Assembly (NCBI RefSeq): GCF_025949695.1
Contig: NZ_JAPDFL010000001.1
Coordinates: 912,001 to 976,000 of the forward strand
Source of the DNA: Pararhodobacter zhoushanensis
GTDB taxonomy: Bacteria; Pseudomonadota; Alphaproteobacteria; Rhodobacterales; Rhodobacteraceae
Length of the DNA: 64,000 nucleotides
Reading direction: 5' to 3'
The position numbers and the translations under genes are program-made. Shown one piece after another: positions 7,069 through 14,388 of the stretch (its first letter is position 1; each line of letters opens with the position of its first letter). The notes below the pieces were generated by a model. That model had not been told where the DNA came from. It was given only the letters and a program-made list of their open reading frames with translations, and ran no database searches.

Positions 7069-9300
7069 TTAAAGCACAAACCGGAACTGACCCTCCAACG
7101 GCAGCGCCCGTGCCCGCTCGCCGGTCAGGGCAAACAGCGCATTCGCCAAAGCCGCCGCCGCAGGGGGCGTTCCCGGCTCCCCGGCACCCCCCAGATGCGG
7201 ATTGTCCTGCAGGATCCGCGTCTCGATCCGGGGCGCGCCGGACATGCGCAGCGCGTCATAATCGGGGAAGTTCTGCTGTTCGACCCTGCCGTCGGCAAAG
7301 GTGATCTGCCCGTGCACGGCGGCAGACAGGCCATAGATCATTGCCCCCTCCATCTGCGCCTGCAGAATGCCCGGGTCCAGCGCGATGCCCGGATCGCAGG
7401 CGATCCAGCCGCGCGCGATGCGGATCGCGTCGCCCTCCTGCACCACCTCGATCACCTGCGCGACCGGGGTGCCAAAGCTCCAGACCAGTGCCACGCCCAT
7501 GCCGGTTCCCGCCGCGCGCGGCTGGTCCCAGCCTGACATCGCGCGCACCGCTTCCAGCACGCCTGCTGCCGTTGCGCTCTCACCCCGCACCAATTCCAGC
7601 CGGAAGTCCATTGGGTCGCGCCCGGCGGCATGCGCCAGCTCGTCGATGAAGCTTTCATGCGCAAAGCCGTTGTGGCTGGCCCCGACCGAGCGCCAGAAAC
7701 CCATCGGCACATCCAGATCCGCCCGGTAGCCGCGCACGCGGTAGTTGGGGATGCGGTAGGGCTGATCGAACATCCCCTCGACGATGGAGCGATCCGCCCC
7801 CATCATCCCCATGCCCATCATCCGCCCGCCCGCCTGCGCCATCAGACCGGGAGACGAGACCTGCGCGTCCATGAGCACCGCCTGCCCGTCGACCACCGCG
7901 CCCCTGATCCGGGTGATCGCGGCGGGGCGGTAGAAGTCATGCGTCATGTCTTCTTCGCGTGACCAGGTGACATTCACCGGCGTGCCGGGCAGCGCATGGG
8001 CGACCTTGGCGGCGATACCGGCATAATCCGCCTCGATCCGCCGACCGAAACCGCCGCCCATGAAGGTCGTGTTCACGGTTACGTCGTCACCGTCGATGCC
8101 AATCGCCTCACCGGCCACGCGGGCCTGCACGAACGGTCCCTGATTGGGCGACCACAGCTCCAGTTTTCCGTCCGCGAACAGCGCCGTCGCGTTCATCGGC
8201 TCCATCGTCGAATGCGCCAGAAACGGCATGCGGTATTCGGCCTCGATCACCGTGCCCGTGGCCGCATCGGCATCGCCATCGTCGCGCATCGTGCTGTCGG
8301 GGCTGCCGTCAAAGGCCGCCAGCAACCTGTCCGTCATCGCCTCGCTGGTTGCCGGATAGGGTGCCTCTCCCCATTCGCAGACCACGGCCCGCGCGCCCTG
8401 CATCGCCGCCCATGTGTTGCGCGCCACCACCGCCACACCGTCGCCGATGTCGATCACCTGCTCGACGCCGGGGGTCGCCAGCGCAGGCGCGGGATCATGG
8501 CTGGTCATCGCAGCGCCCAGCCGGGGCGAGCGCCGGACGCTGGCGAATTTCATCCCCGGCAGCCGCGTATCCACGCCGAACCCGGCGGTGCCAGTGACCT
8601 TGGCCAGCATATCCGGGCGGGGCAGGGCGGTGCCCAGCAGCCGCCACTCGGACCGCGGACGCGGCTCGACCTGCGGCGCGTCGATCATCGCCGCCGCTTC
8701 GGCCAGCTCGGCATAGGGCACGCGGGTGCCATCGGGCGCAACCACCGCGCCGCTCTCGGTGCTCAGGCGGTCCACGCTGACCCCCAGCCGGTCCGCCGCC
8801 ACCGCCTTGAGCGCCTCGCGCGCGCTGGCCCCGGCGCGGCGCAGTCGTTCGAACCCGTCGCGCATGCTGGTCGAGCCGCCGGTCACCTGAATGCCCAGCG
8901 GCTTGGCGATCACGCCCAGCGTCTCACCCAATGAGCGTTGCCAGTCAGGCCGCGCGTAATCCGGGCCGGGCAGCGCCCCTTCCAGCATCGCCCCGTTGTA
9001 ATAGGCCGCCGCCTTGGGCCCGTGCATCAGGCGCACGCTTTCCCAGTCGACATCCAGTTCCTCGGCCAGACAGGCCGCCAGCGTTGTCTGCGCGCCCTGA
9101 CCCATCTCGGCCCGGCCGGTGACCACGGTGATGCCGTCGGCGTCGATGATCAGATAGGGGTTCAGCGTTGCGCCCTCGCGCGGGTGCAGCGGGTTTTCGG
9201 CGGGGCGCGTGACCGCGTAGACGCCAAAGGCGACGCCCCCGGCAACAGCCGCGCTGCCGATCAGGAACGCCCGGCGGGTGAGTTTGCCCAGACGGCTCAT
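7069..9300 (-). CDS. iorB: Molybdopterin-binding large subunit, isoquinoline 1-oxidoreductase/aldehyde oxidase type
   Basis: A 743-aa molybdenum-hydroxylase large subunit that would oxidise an aldehyde or N-heterocycle with water as oxygen source. The N-terminus has a Tat-like signal/anchor: TRRAFLIG, then a hydrophobic stretch to residue 30, suggesting export or membrane anchoring as in IorB and membrane aldehyde dehydrogenases. The Moco-binding loop MGGGFGRRIEADY is mid-protein and the catalytic glutamate lies in GGAGEPGTPPAAAA near residue 710. Its ATG overlaps the iorA stop. No cytochrome c subunit is adjacent, so the electron acceptor is unknown. The substrate cannot be set by reading. 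Confidence 0.85.
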   Translation of the reverse strand: MSRLGKLTRRAFLIGSAAVAGGVAFGVYAVTRPAENPLHPREGATLNPYLIIDADGITVVTGRAEMGQGAQTTLAACLAEELDVDWESVRLMHGPKAAAYYNGAMLEGALPGPDYARPDWQRSLGETLGVIAKPLGIQVTGGSTSMRDGFERLRRAGASAREALKAVAADRLGVSVDRLSTESGAVVAPDGTRVPYAELAEAAAMIDAPQVEPRPRSEWRLLGTALPRPDMLAKVTGTAGFGVDTRLPGMKFASVRRSPRLGAAMTSHDPAPALATPGVEQVIDIGDGVAVVARNTWAAMQGARAVVCEWGEAPYPATSEAMTDRLLAAFDGSPDSTMRDDGDADAATGTVIEAEYRMPFLAHSTMEPMNATALFADGKLELWSPNQGPFVQARVAGEAIGIDGDDVTVNTTFMGGGFGRRIEADYAGIAAKVAHALPGTPVNVTWSREEDMTHDFYRPAAITRIRGAVVDGQAVLMDAQVSSPGLMAQAGGRMMGMGMMGADRSIVEGMFDQPYRIPNYRVRGYRADLDVPMGFWRSVGASHNGFAHESFIDELAHAAGRDPMDFRLELVRGESATAAGVLEAVRAMSGWDQPRAAGTGMGVALVWSFGTPVAQVIEVVQEGDAIRIARGWIACDPGIALDPGILQAQMEGAMIYGLSAAVHGQITFADGRVEQQNFPDYDALRMSGAPRIETRILQDNPHLGGAGEPGTPPAAAALANALFALTGERARALPLEGQFRFVL

Positions 9301-9768
9301 TGTGCCTCCTCCTGCATCACGGCGGCGGCGTCATGGATCGCCGCGCGGATCTCGGCCATAGGTGCCACAACGGCACAGGTTGCCGGCCATGGCCTGATCA
9401 ATGTCTTCGTCGGTGGGGTTGGGGGTGTGCGACAGCAGATCGGCGGCCTGCATGATCTGTCCCGACTGGCAGTACCCACATTGCGCCACCTGATGCCGCA
9501 CCCACGCGACTTGCAGCGCATGCGGGGCCTCGGGCGTGCCCAGCCCCTCGATCGTCGTCACCTCGCCCCAGACATCGGCCAGCGTCACCTGACAGCTGCG
9601 CATCGCCTCGCCGTCGATCTGCACGGTGCAGGCGCCACAGGCACCGACGCCGCAGCCGAACTTGGTGCCGGTCATGCCCAACTCGTCACGCAGCACCCAC
9701 AGCAGGGGGGTGTCGTCAGGCGCGTCGATGCTGCGGGCGATGCCGTTGATCGTCAGGGGTATTGCCAT
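9297..9768 (-). pseudogene. iorA: [2Fe-2S] small subunit of the molybdenum hydroxylase, frameshifted near its end
   Basis: The electron-transfer subunit that pairs with IorB. It carries the plant-type cluster cysteines in [14 protein letters not shown] and the second cluster in CGYCQSGQ and NLCRCGTY. After CGTY the frame slips: read literally it ends GRDPRGDP at 9331. Removing one G of TATGGCC (plus-strand C at 9356 or 9357) gives [23 protein letters not shown], the normal family ending, with a TGA overlapping the iorB ATG. Because all cluster cysteines precede the slip, a truncated product might keep function, but coupling to iorB would be lost. GGAGG precedes ATG 9768. Confidence 0.85.
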
Positions 9769-9792
9769 GGGAGAGCCTCCAGAGCTGAGCTC

Positions 9793-9818
9793 ATGACAAT
9801 ATGTACGGAAAGTGTCAT
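9793..9818. promoter_or_regulatory. Candidate TetR operator between iorAB and its regulator
   Basis: ATGACA and TGTCAT form an inverted repeat with 14 nt between the arms. It sits in the 103-bp divergent gap between iorA (ATG 9768) and the TetR gene (ATG 9872), where it could block both promoters. A related half-site (TTGACA) and GTCAG follow at 9835-9860. Function is inferred from position and symmetry. Confidence 0.45.
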
Positions 9819-9871
9819 AGTGTAAATCGGCAAAATTGACAAAATCGACAAGGACTGTCAGAGGTCTCGCT

Positions 9872-10474
9872 ATGCCAAGCACCGCTCTACAGATCGCCGA
9901 AACAGACCCGCGCCGCGTCGCCATTCTGACCGGCGCGGTCGAGGTTTTCGCGCGCTACGGCTACCGCCGCACCTCGATGGAGGACATCGCGCGCGGAGTC
10001 GGGGTGTCGCGCGCGGCGCTCTATCTGCACTATCGCAACAAACCCGATATCTTCCGGTCGCTGGTCATGGTGCATTTCGAGGTGTCCGTTGGCCGGGTCG
10101 CGCAGGCCTTGCAGCCGGGGCTTGCCCCGGAACAGGCGCTGGCCGCGGTGTTCGAGGCCAAGATCGGACCCGAGACGGCGGTGCTGTTCGATTCGCCGCA
10201 TGGGGAAGAACTGCTGGATGCGAATTTCGCCGTCGCTGCCGATGTGGTCGAGCAAGGCGAGGCTCGCATCCGGGCCCTGCTGCGCGCGTGGCTGCAAGCC
10301 GAAGCCGACGCCGGACGGATCACGCTTGCCCCCTATGGCGGCGATGCCGATGCCTTGGCTGAAACCATCGTCGCAGCGCTGAGCGGGCTGAAATCCTGCG
10401 CCACCGGCTACGATACGCTCTGCGCCGCCTTCAACCGGATGGCGCAGCTGTTCGGACGCGGTCTGCGGGCCTGA
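9872..10474 (+). CDS. TetR family transcriptional regulator
   Basis: A 200-aa repressor-type protein. The N-terminal helix-turn-helix reads [28 protein letters not shown] near residues 31-58; the rest is an all-helical ligand domain with no recognised signature. The ATG at 9872 is preferred because AGAGGT lies 7 nt upstream; an earlier in-frame ATG at 9836 falls in the operator-like region. It is divergent from iorAB, so control of the hydroxylase in response to its substrate is the likely job. Confidence 0.85.
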   Translation: MPSTALQIAETDPRRVAILTGAVEVFARYGYRRTSMEDIARGVGVSRAALYLHYRNKPDIFRSLVMVHFEVSVGRVAQALQPGLAPEQALAAVFEAKIGPETAVLFDSPHGEELLDANFAVAADVVEQGEARIRALLRAWLQAEADAGRITLAPYGGDADALAETIVAALSGLKSCATGYDTLCAAFNRMAQLFGRGLRA

Positions 10475-10485
10475 GAGCGTGACGT

Positions 10486-11106
10486 TTAAAGAATCGTCAC
10501 CAGCGTGCCTTCGCCGACACGCTCGTACAGGTCGATGATTTCCTGATTGATCATGCGGTAATAGCCAGCGGAATCGCCGGGCCCGGTGGCCGAGCCAAGC
10601 GGTGTGCCATGAATACTCAGCCCTTCGTCCGCCCCCGTCCCGCGCGACCGCAGATAAAGCGCGCGCGCGCCCAGCGGGGCTGACGGTCCGGCGGGTTCTG
10701 TGAATGCCGTGCCCTCGTCGACCAGGGTTGGCGCAGGCGCAGCGGTAGCCTCCGGCCAGGGCTGGCCCCGATAGATCTCGGCGTTTCCGTGCCAGCCCAG
10801 CGCCGCACGCCCCACGGCGATGCTGTAGCGCAGGGCAAAGCCGCCGCGCAGCACCAGATACAGCGCGTGCTCGTCGGCGATGATCACGATCGAATCGCGC
10901 GGATAGTCTATCGTGAAAGGGACGAGCTGACGCAGCTGCCCAGCGGCGATATCCTCGGTCTGGACGGCCGGGATTGTAAAACCGCCATCCAGCCGCATGC
11001 CATAGTCAAGCGGCTCGACCACCGGGTCCGCGTTGCTGGACACGCAGCCGGACACCGGAAAAAGCGCGATGCCACCCAGAACGGCGCGGCGGGACAGATC
11101 AATCAT
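10486..11106 (-). CDS. L,D-transpeptidase (YkuD) family lipoprotein lacking the catalytic cysteine
   Basis: A 206-aa exported protein with a Tat/lipoprotein-like leader (LSRRAVLGGIALFPVSGC, lipobox Cys21). The YkuD fold is recognisable: RYSIAVGRAALGWHG, PLGARALYLRS, the histidine in SIHGTP (residue 166) and the closing MINQEIIDLYERV helix. In active enzymes the segment before RM reads SSGCIRM or SHGC. Here it reads SAGYYRM, so the nucleophile position (residue 182) is tyrosine, encoded TAT. It is therefore unlikely to cross-link peptidoglycan and may be a binding or regulatory homologue. It converges on the TetR gene with only 11 bp between. Confidence 0.75.
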   Translation of the reverse strand: MIDLSRRAVLGGIALFPVSGCVSSNADPVVEPLDYGMRLDGGFTIPAVQTEDIAAGQLRQLVPFTIDYPRDSIVIIADEHALYLVLRGGFALRYSIAVGRAALGWHGNAEIYRGQPWPEATAAPAPTLVDEGTAFTEPAGPSAPLGARALYLRSRGTGADEGLSIHGTPLGSATGPGDSAGYYRMINQEIIDLYERVGEGTLVTIL

Positions 11107-11188
11107 GGCAGACTCACAGGCTCAGGTCAGGGGCTTTGTCCTATAATGCCGCTCCTGACCGCAAGGTGCCAGCCAAAACCCCGTGTAG

Positions 11189-12025
11189 TTAAAGCTCGGT
11201 CCGCAGATGCCACAGTTCAGGGAACAGCTCGACCTCCAGCATCCGGCGCAGATACATCACCCCGGCGGTGCCGCCGGTGCCGCGCTTGAAGCCAATGACC
11301 CGTTCGACCGTGGTGACATGGTTAAAGCGCCAGCGGCGGAAATAGTCCTCGAAATCGACCAGCTTCTCGGCCAGCTCGTACAGCTCCCAGTGTTTTTGCG
11401 GATCGCAATAAACCTCGCGCCACGCGGCCTGCACGCTCTCGTCAGCGCGCCAGGGCTGACGCAAATCGCGGTTCAGAATGTCGGCCGAGATCGCAAACCC
11501 GGCCTTCGCCAACACCCGCACGGCCACGTCATACAGCGACGGCCGCGCCAGTTCGGCCTCCAGCGCTTGCGTCAGATCCTCGCGATGGGCATGCGGCTTG
11601 AGCAAAGCCACGTTACGGTTGCCAACGGTGAACTCGATCAGCCGATACTGCCACGACTGGAAGCCCGAGGATTCACCCAACGCATCGCGAAACTCGGTGT
11701 ACTCGCTCGGCGTCATGGTACGCAGCACATCCCAGGCGTTGTTCAGCTGCTCGAAAATCCGCGCCACCCGGCTCAACATCTTGAACGCCAGCCGGGTGTT
11801 ACCCTCCTGCAAGTGACCGCGTGCGGCGCTGATCTCGTGCAGCGCCAGCCGCATCCACAGCTCGCTGGTCTGGTGCTGAATGATGAACAGCATCTCGTCA
11901 TGCGCGGTCGAGCGCGGATGCTGGGCGGTCAGGATCGCGTCCAGACCCAGATAGTCGGTGTAGGACATGCGGCCATCAAAGGCCATTTGCGCGCCTTCGC
12001 GGGCGGGATCGTAAGCTTCGGTCAT
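11189..12025 (-). CDS. kynA: Tryptophan 2,3-dioxygenase
   Basis: A 278-aa haem dioxygenase that opens the indole ring of tryptophan to N-formylkynurenine. It shows the family start [13 protein letters not shown], the substrate segment [14 protein letters not shown] near residues 48-61, and the haem-ligand histidine in [15 protein letters not shown] (His236). The length is normal. It lies downstream of kynureninase in the same direction, with a 243-bp gap holding repeat copy B. The formamidase (KynB) that should act between the two is not in the window. Confidence 0.95.
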   Translation of the reverse strand: MTEAYDPAREGAQMAFDGRMSYTDYLGLDAILTAQHPRSTAHDEMLFIIQHQTSELWMRLALHEISAARGHLQEGNTRLAFKMLSRVARIFEQLNNAWDVLRTMTPSEYTEFRDALGESSGFQSWQYRLIEFTVGNRNVALLKPHAHREDLTQALEAELARPSLYDVAVRVLAKAGFAISADILNRDLRQPWRADESVQAAWREVYCDPQKHWELYELAEKLVDFEDYFRRWRFNHVTTVERVIGFKRGTGGTAGVMYLRRMLEVELFPELWHLRTEL

Positions 12026-12160
12026 GGGGCAGACTCCGGTACGGTGAACGGGACAGGGGCAGACTCAAGCCGACCCGCGCGCGTTCAACTTTCCCATCAT
12101 CGCCAATCGCTTCCACAACACAACCCAGCCGCCGGGCCGACACAGCGGCGGCAGCACCAT

Positions 12161-12252
12161 CATCTGTCCGAAAATATCCACGGGGGGATCCCCAAGGGTG
12201 GCGCGTGCGCCCCCCTTGGGCGAGGGGGTACGGGGGGCGAGCAGCCCCCCCG
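12161..12252 (+). repeat. Dispersed CATCT...AAATATCC intergenic repeat, copy B
   Basis: CATCTGTCCGAAAATATCCACGG starts a copy nearly identical to copy A, including CCCCAAGGG and the terminal GGGGGGCGAGCAGCCCCCC hairpin. It lies in the 12026-12268 gap between kynU and kynA. The remainder of that gap (12026-12160) shows no clear element. Confidence 0.75.
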
Positions 12253-12268
12253 ATCACCCGGTCGGGTC

Positions 12269-13465
12269 TCATGTAACCTTTGCCCGTGTCTTGAACGCGG
12301 GCGTATCCCAAGCATCCGAGGCCATGATCTCGGCCAGAATTTCGACCGCTGCGTTGACCTCGTCCAGCGCGATATAGAGCGGCGTGAAGCCGAAGCGCAG
12401 CACGTCCGGCGCGCGGAAATCGCCGATCACGCCGCGCGCGATCAGCGCCTGCATGATCGCATAGCCCTCAGGATGGCGGAAGCTCACCTGACTGCCGCGC
12501 TGCAGCGGATCGCGCGGCGAGCCCAGTGTCAGCGTCGGGCAGCGCGCCTCGACCCCAGCGATGAAGGCCTCGCACAGTTCGATCGAGCGGGCGCGCAGAT
12601 CGGCGATCTCGACCCCGTCCCAGACATCCAGTGCGGCGTCCAGCGCCGCCAGTTGCAGGATCGGCGGGGTGCCAACCCGCATGCGCTCGATACCGTTGCC
12701 GGGGCGATAGCTGAGGTCGAAGGCAAAGGGTGCCTCGTGACCCATCCAGCCTGACAGCGCCGGGCGCACGGTCTCGGCGTGGCGCGGGGCAACGTAGATG
12801 AAGGCCGGGCCGCCGGGGCCGGAATTGAGGTATTTGTAGGTGCAGCCAACCGCGAAATCCGCGCCGCCGGCGGCGACTTTCACATCCGTCGCCCCGGCTG
12901 AATGCGCCAGATCCCAGATCGCGAGCGCGCCGTGTGCATGCGCCTTGGCGGTCAGGGCGGGCATGTCGTGGCGGCGGCCGGTGCGGTAGTCGACCTCGGT
13001 CAGCATCAGCACCGCGACACTGTCGTCGATGGCGTCGGCGACGTCTTCGGGTGCGACGGTGCGCAGCTCATATCCGTCGCCCAGCGTCCGGCACAGCCCC
13101 TCGGCCATGTAAAGATCCGACGGGAAGTTGCCGGTGTCCGACAGGATCACCTTGCGCGTGGGGGTCATCTCCAGCGCCGAGGCCAGCGCCTGATAGACCT
13201 TGATCGACAGCGTGTCGCCCAGCACCACATGGCCGGTCTCGGCCCCGATGATCCGCGCGATGCGGTCACCGATGCGCGTGGGCAGGTCCATCCAGCCGGC
13301 CTTGTTCCAGCCGGTGATCAGCATTGTGCCCCATTCCTGCGTCACCGTCCGGGCAAGCCGCGCGGCGACGTTGCGCGGCAGGGGGCCCAGAGAGTTGCCG
13401 TCGAGATACAGGATCCCCTCAGGCAGGTCGAACTGGGCGCGGGTGGCGGCGAAATCGGTAGGCAT
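12269..13465 (-). CDS. kynU: Kynureninase
   Basis: A 398-aa PLP enzyme (fold type I) that splits kynurenine to anthranilate and alanine. It has YLDGNSLGPLP near residue 20, the phosphate/ring segment LSDTGNFPSDLYM, the cofactor aspartate in AIWDLAHSAGA, and the Schiff-base lysine in TYKYLNSGPGGP (Lys211). ATG 13465 is chosen because AAGGGAG lies 7 nt upstream; an earlier in-frame ATG at 13516 overlaps a palindrome. With kynA downstream it forms the anthranilate route of tryptophan breakdown. Confidence 0.95.
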   Translation of the reverse strand: MPTDFAATRAQFDLPEGILYLDGNSLGPLPRNVAARLARTVTQEWGTMLITGWNKAGWMDLPTRIGDRIARIIGAETGHVVLGDTLSIKVYQALASALEMTPTRKVILSDTGNFPSDLYMAEGLCRTLGDGYELRTVAPEDVADAIDDSVAVLMLTEVDYRTGRRHDMPALTAKAHAHGALAIWDLAHSAGATDVKVAAGGADFAVGCTYKYLNSGPGGPAFIYVAPRHAETVRPALSGWMGHEAPFAFDLSYRPGNGIERMRVGTPPILQLAALDAALDVWDGVEIADLRARSIELCEAFIAGVEARCPTLTLGSPRDPLQRGSQVSFRHPEGYAIMQALIARGVIGDFRAPDVLRFGFTPLYIALDEVNAAVEILAEIMASDAWDTPAFKTRAKVT

Positions 13466-13510
13466 GGCGACTCCCTTTTGGGGGAGAAGGCTATCGCTCG
13501 GCGGGCTATA

Positions 13511-13524
13511 TTTCAAGCTTGAAA
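13511..13524. promoter_or_regulatory. Perfect 14-bp palindrome upstream of kynU
   Basis: TTTCAAGCTTGAAA is a perfect palindrome 46 bp before the kynU ATG and after the terminator of the upstream small gene. Its place makes it a candidate operator for the kyn genes. No regulator gene lies beside it. Confidence 0.4.
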
Positions 13525-13534
13525 CTAAGGGCCG

Positions 13535-13567
13535 AAAAAAGGGCGCATACCCGGAGGGAACACGCCC
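13535..13567 (-). terminator. Rho-independent terminator of the 45-aa gene
   Basis: On the minus strand GGGCGTGTTCCC and GGGTATGCGCCC pair around a TCC loop (12 positions, one mismatch, two G-T pairs), then TTTTTT follows. It lies 20 bp after the stop of the small gene at 13588 and before kynU. This shows that the small gene is a separate transcript. Confidence 0.8.
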
Positions 13568-13587
13568 GTCACTCGCTACTCACAGGT

Positions 13588-13725
13588 TCAGGCAATCCGC
13601 TTTTGTACAGGGTGCCCGGCAAAGGTCTTTTCGCCGACCATGACCACCATCAACCCGGTAGGCGTGGTGCCGACGAACTGGCCTTGGATGCTCAGATAAC
13701 GGCCGATCATAATGGTTTTCAGCAC
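13588..13725 (-). CDS. Small conserved-looking protein, 45 aa
   Basis: A short gene with GTG start, AGAGGA Shine-Dalgarno 8-9 nt upstream and its own terminator. The product begins MLKTIMIGRYLSIQGQFVG and ends AGHPVQKRIA. It is compact and beta-strand-like, with the pattern IGRYLSIQG-F-G and VGEKTFAGHPV. I have a general impression of similar small unnamed proteins in Rhodobacterales but cannot confirm it. No transmembrane segment or known domain is seen and function is unknown. The region upstream (13726-13883) is the most AT-rich gap nearby and should hold its promoter. Confidence 0.6.
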   Translation of the reverse strand: MLKTIMIGRYLSIQGQFVGTTPTGLMVVMVGEKTFAGHPVQKRIA

Positions 13726-13883
13726 AGTGCATTCCTCTTGTCCCATGCCCTGAATTTGACACATTCACGACGATTTTGCCAGAAAAACACCGCAATTGAC
13801 TGCTTCGCTGCGGAACCTGTTTGTTTCCGAGTTTCCATTTTACCGAATAATATTCCCCAGAAAGAGAACTGTTTCGATAAAAG

Positions 13884-14282
13884 TCAAAGCCAGTCGCGCA
13901 AGATGGCAATGAGCGGGATGTCCGCCGGCGGCATCGGATACTCGCGCAGCGCATCGGCCCGAACCCATTTCAGCACCTGCCCCTCTTGCGGCGTGGCGAT
14001 TCCCTCCCAGCGACGGCAGGCGAAGAGGGGCATCAGCAGGTGAAATTCCGGGTAGGCGTGGCTGGCGAAAGTCAGCGGTGCCAGGCACGAGGTCCAGGTG
14101 TTGATGCCCAGTTCTTCGTGCAATTCGCGGATCAGGGCGGCTTCGGGGGATTCGCCGGGTTCGACCTTGCCGCCGGGAAACTCCCACAGCCCGGCCATGG
14201 ACTTGCCCGCCGGTCGCTGGGCCAGCAGCACGCGGCCATCGGCGTCGATCAGGGCGACGGCGGAGACGAGGACAATCTTCAT
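13884..14282 (-). CDS. mutT: 8-oxo-dGTP diphosphatase, MutT type Nudix hydrolase
   Basis: A 132-aa Nudix enzyme that removes oxidised dGTP from the nucleotide pool. The start MKIVLVSAVALIDADGRVLLAQRP and the Nudix box GGKVEPGE...RELHEELGI (residues 37-60) fit MutT closely, and PLFACRRWEG is typical of the MutT core. It lies downstream of argJ in the same direction, separated by repeat copy E. This argJ-mutT order is common in Rhodobacteraceae, as far as I recall. Confidence 0.9.
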   Translation of the reverse strand: MKIVLVSAVALIDADGRVLLAQRPAGKSMAGLWEFPGGKVEPGESPEAALIRELHEELGINTWTSCLAPLTFASHAYPEFHLLMPLFACRRWEGIATPQEGQVLKWVRADALREYPMPPADIPLIAILRDWL

Positions 14283-14290
14283 ACGGGATC

Positions 14291-14353
14291 TCCGGGTGGA
14301 GAGGCCGGGGGCTGGCGGCCCCCGGACCCCCCGAGCGTATTTTCAGCAAGATG
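14291..14353 (-). repeat. Dispersed CATCT...AAATA intergenic repeat, copy E
   Basis: On the minus strand it starts CATCTTGCTGAAAATACGC and runs into CCGGGGGCCGCCAGCCCCCGG. It sits in the 106-bp gap between the argJ stop and the mutT start, in the direction of transcription. The palindromic part could act as a leaky terminator. Confidence 0.65.
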
Positions 14354-14388
14354 AAGGGGCGCGGTTTACGGGTTGTTAACCACGATCC

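Noticed and set aside
7996..8934. Long plus-strand frame inside iorB
   Set aside because: His/Arg/Gly-rich antisense shadow of a conserved molybdenum hydroxylase; no ribosome site or motif.
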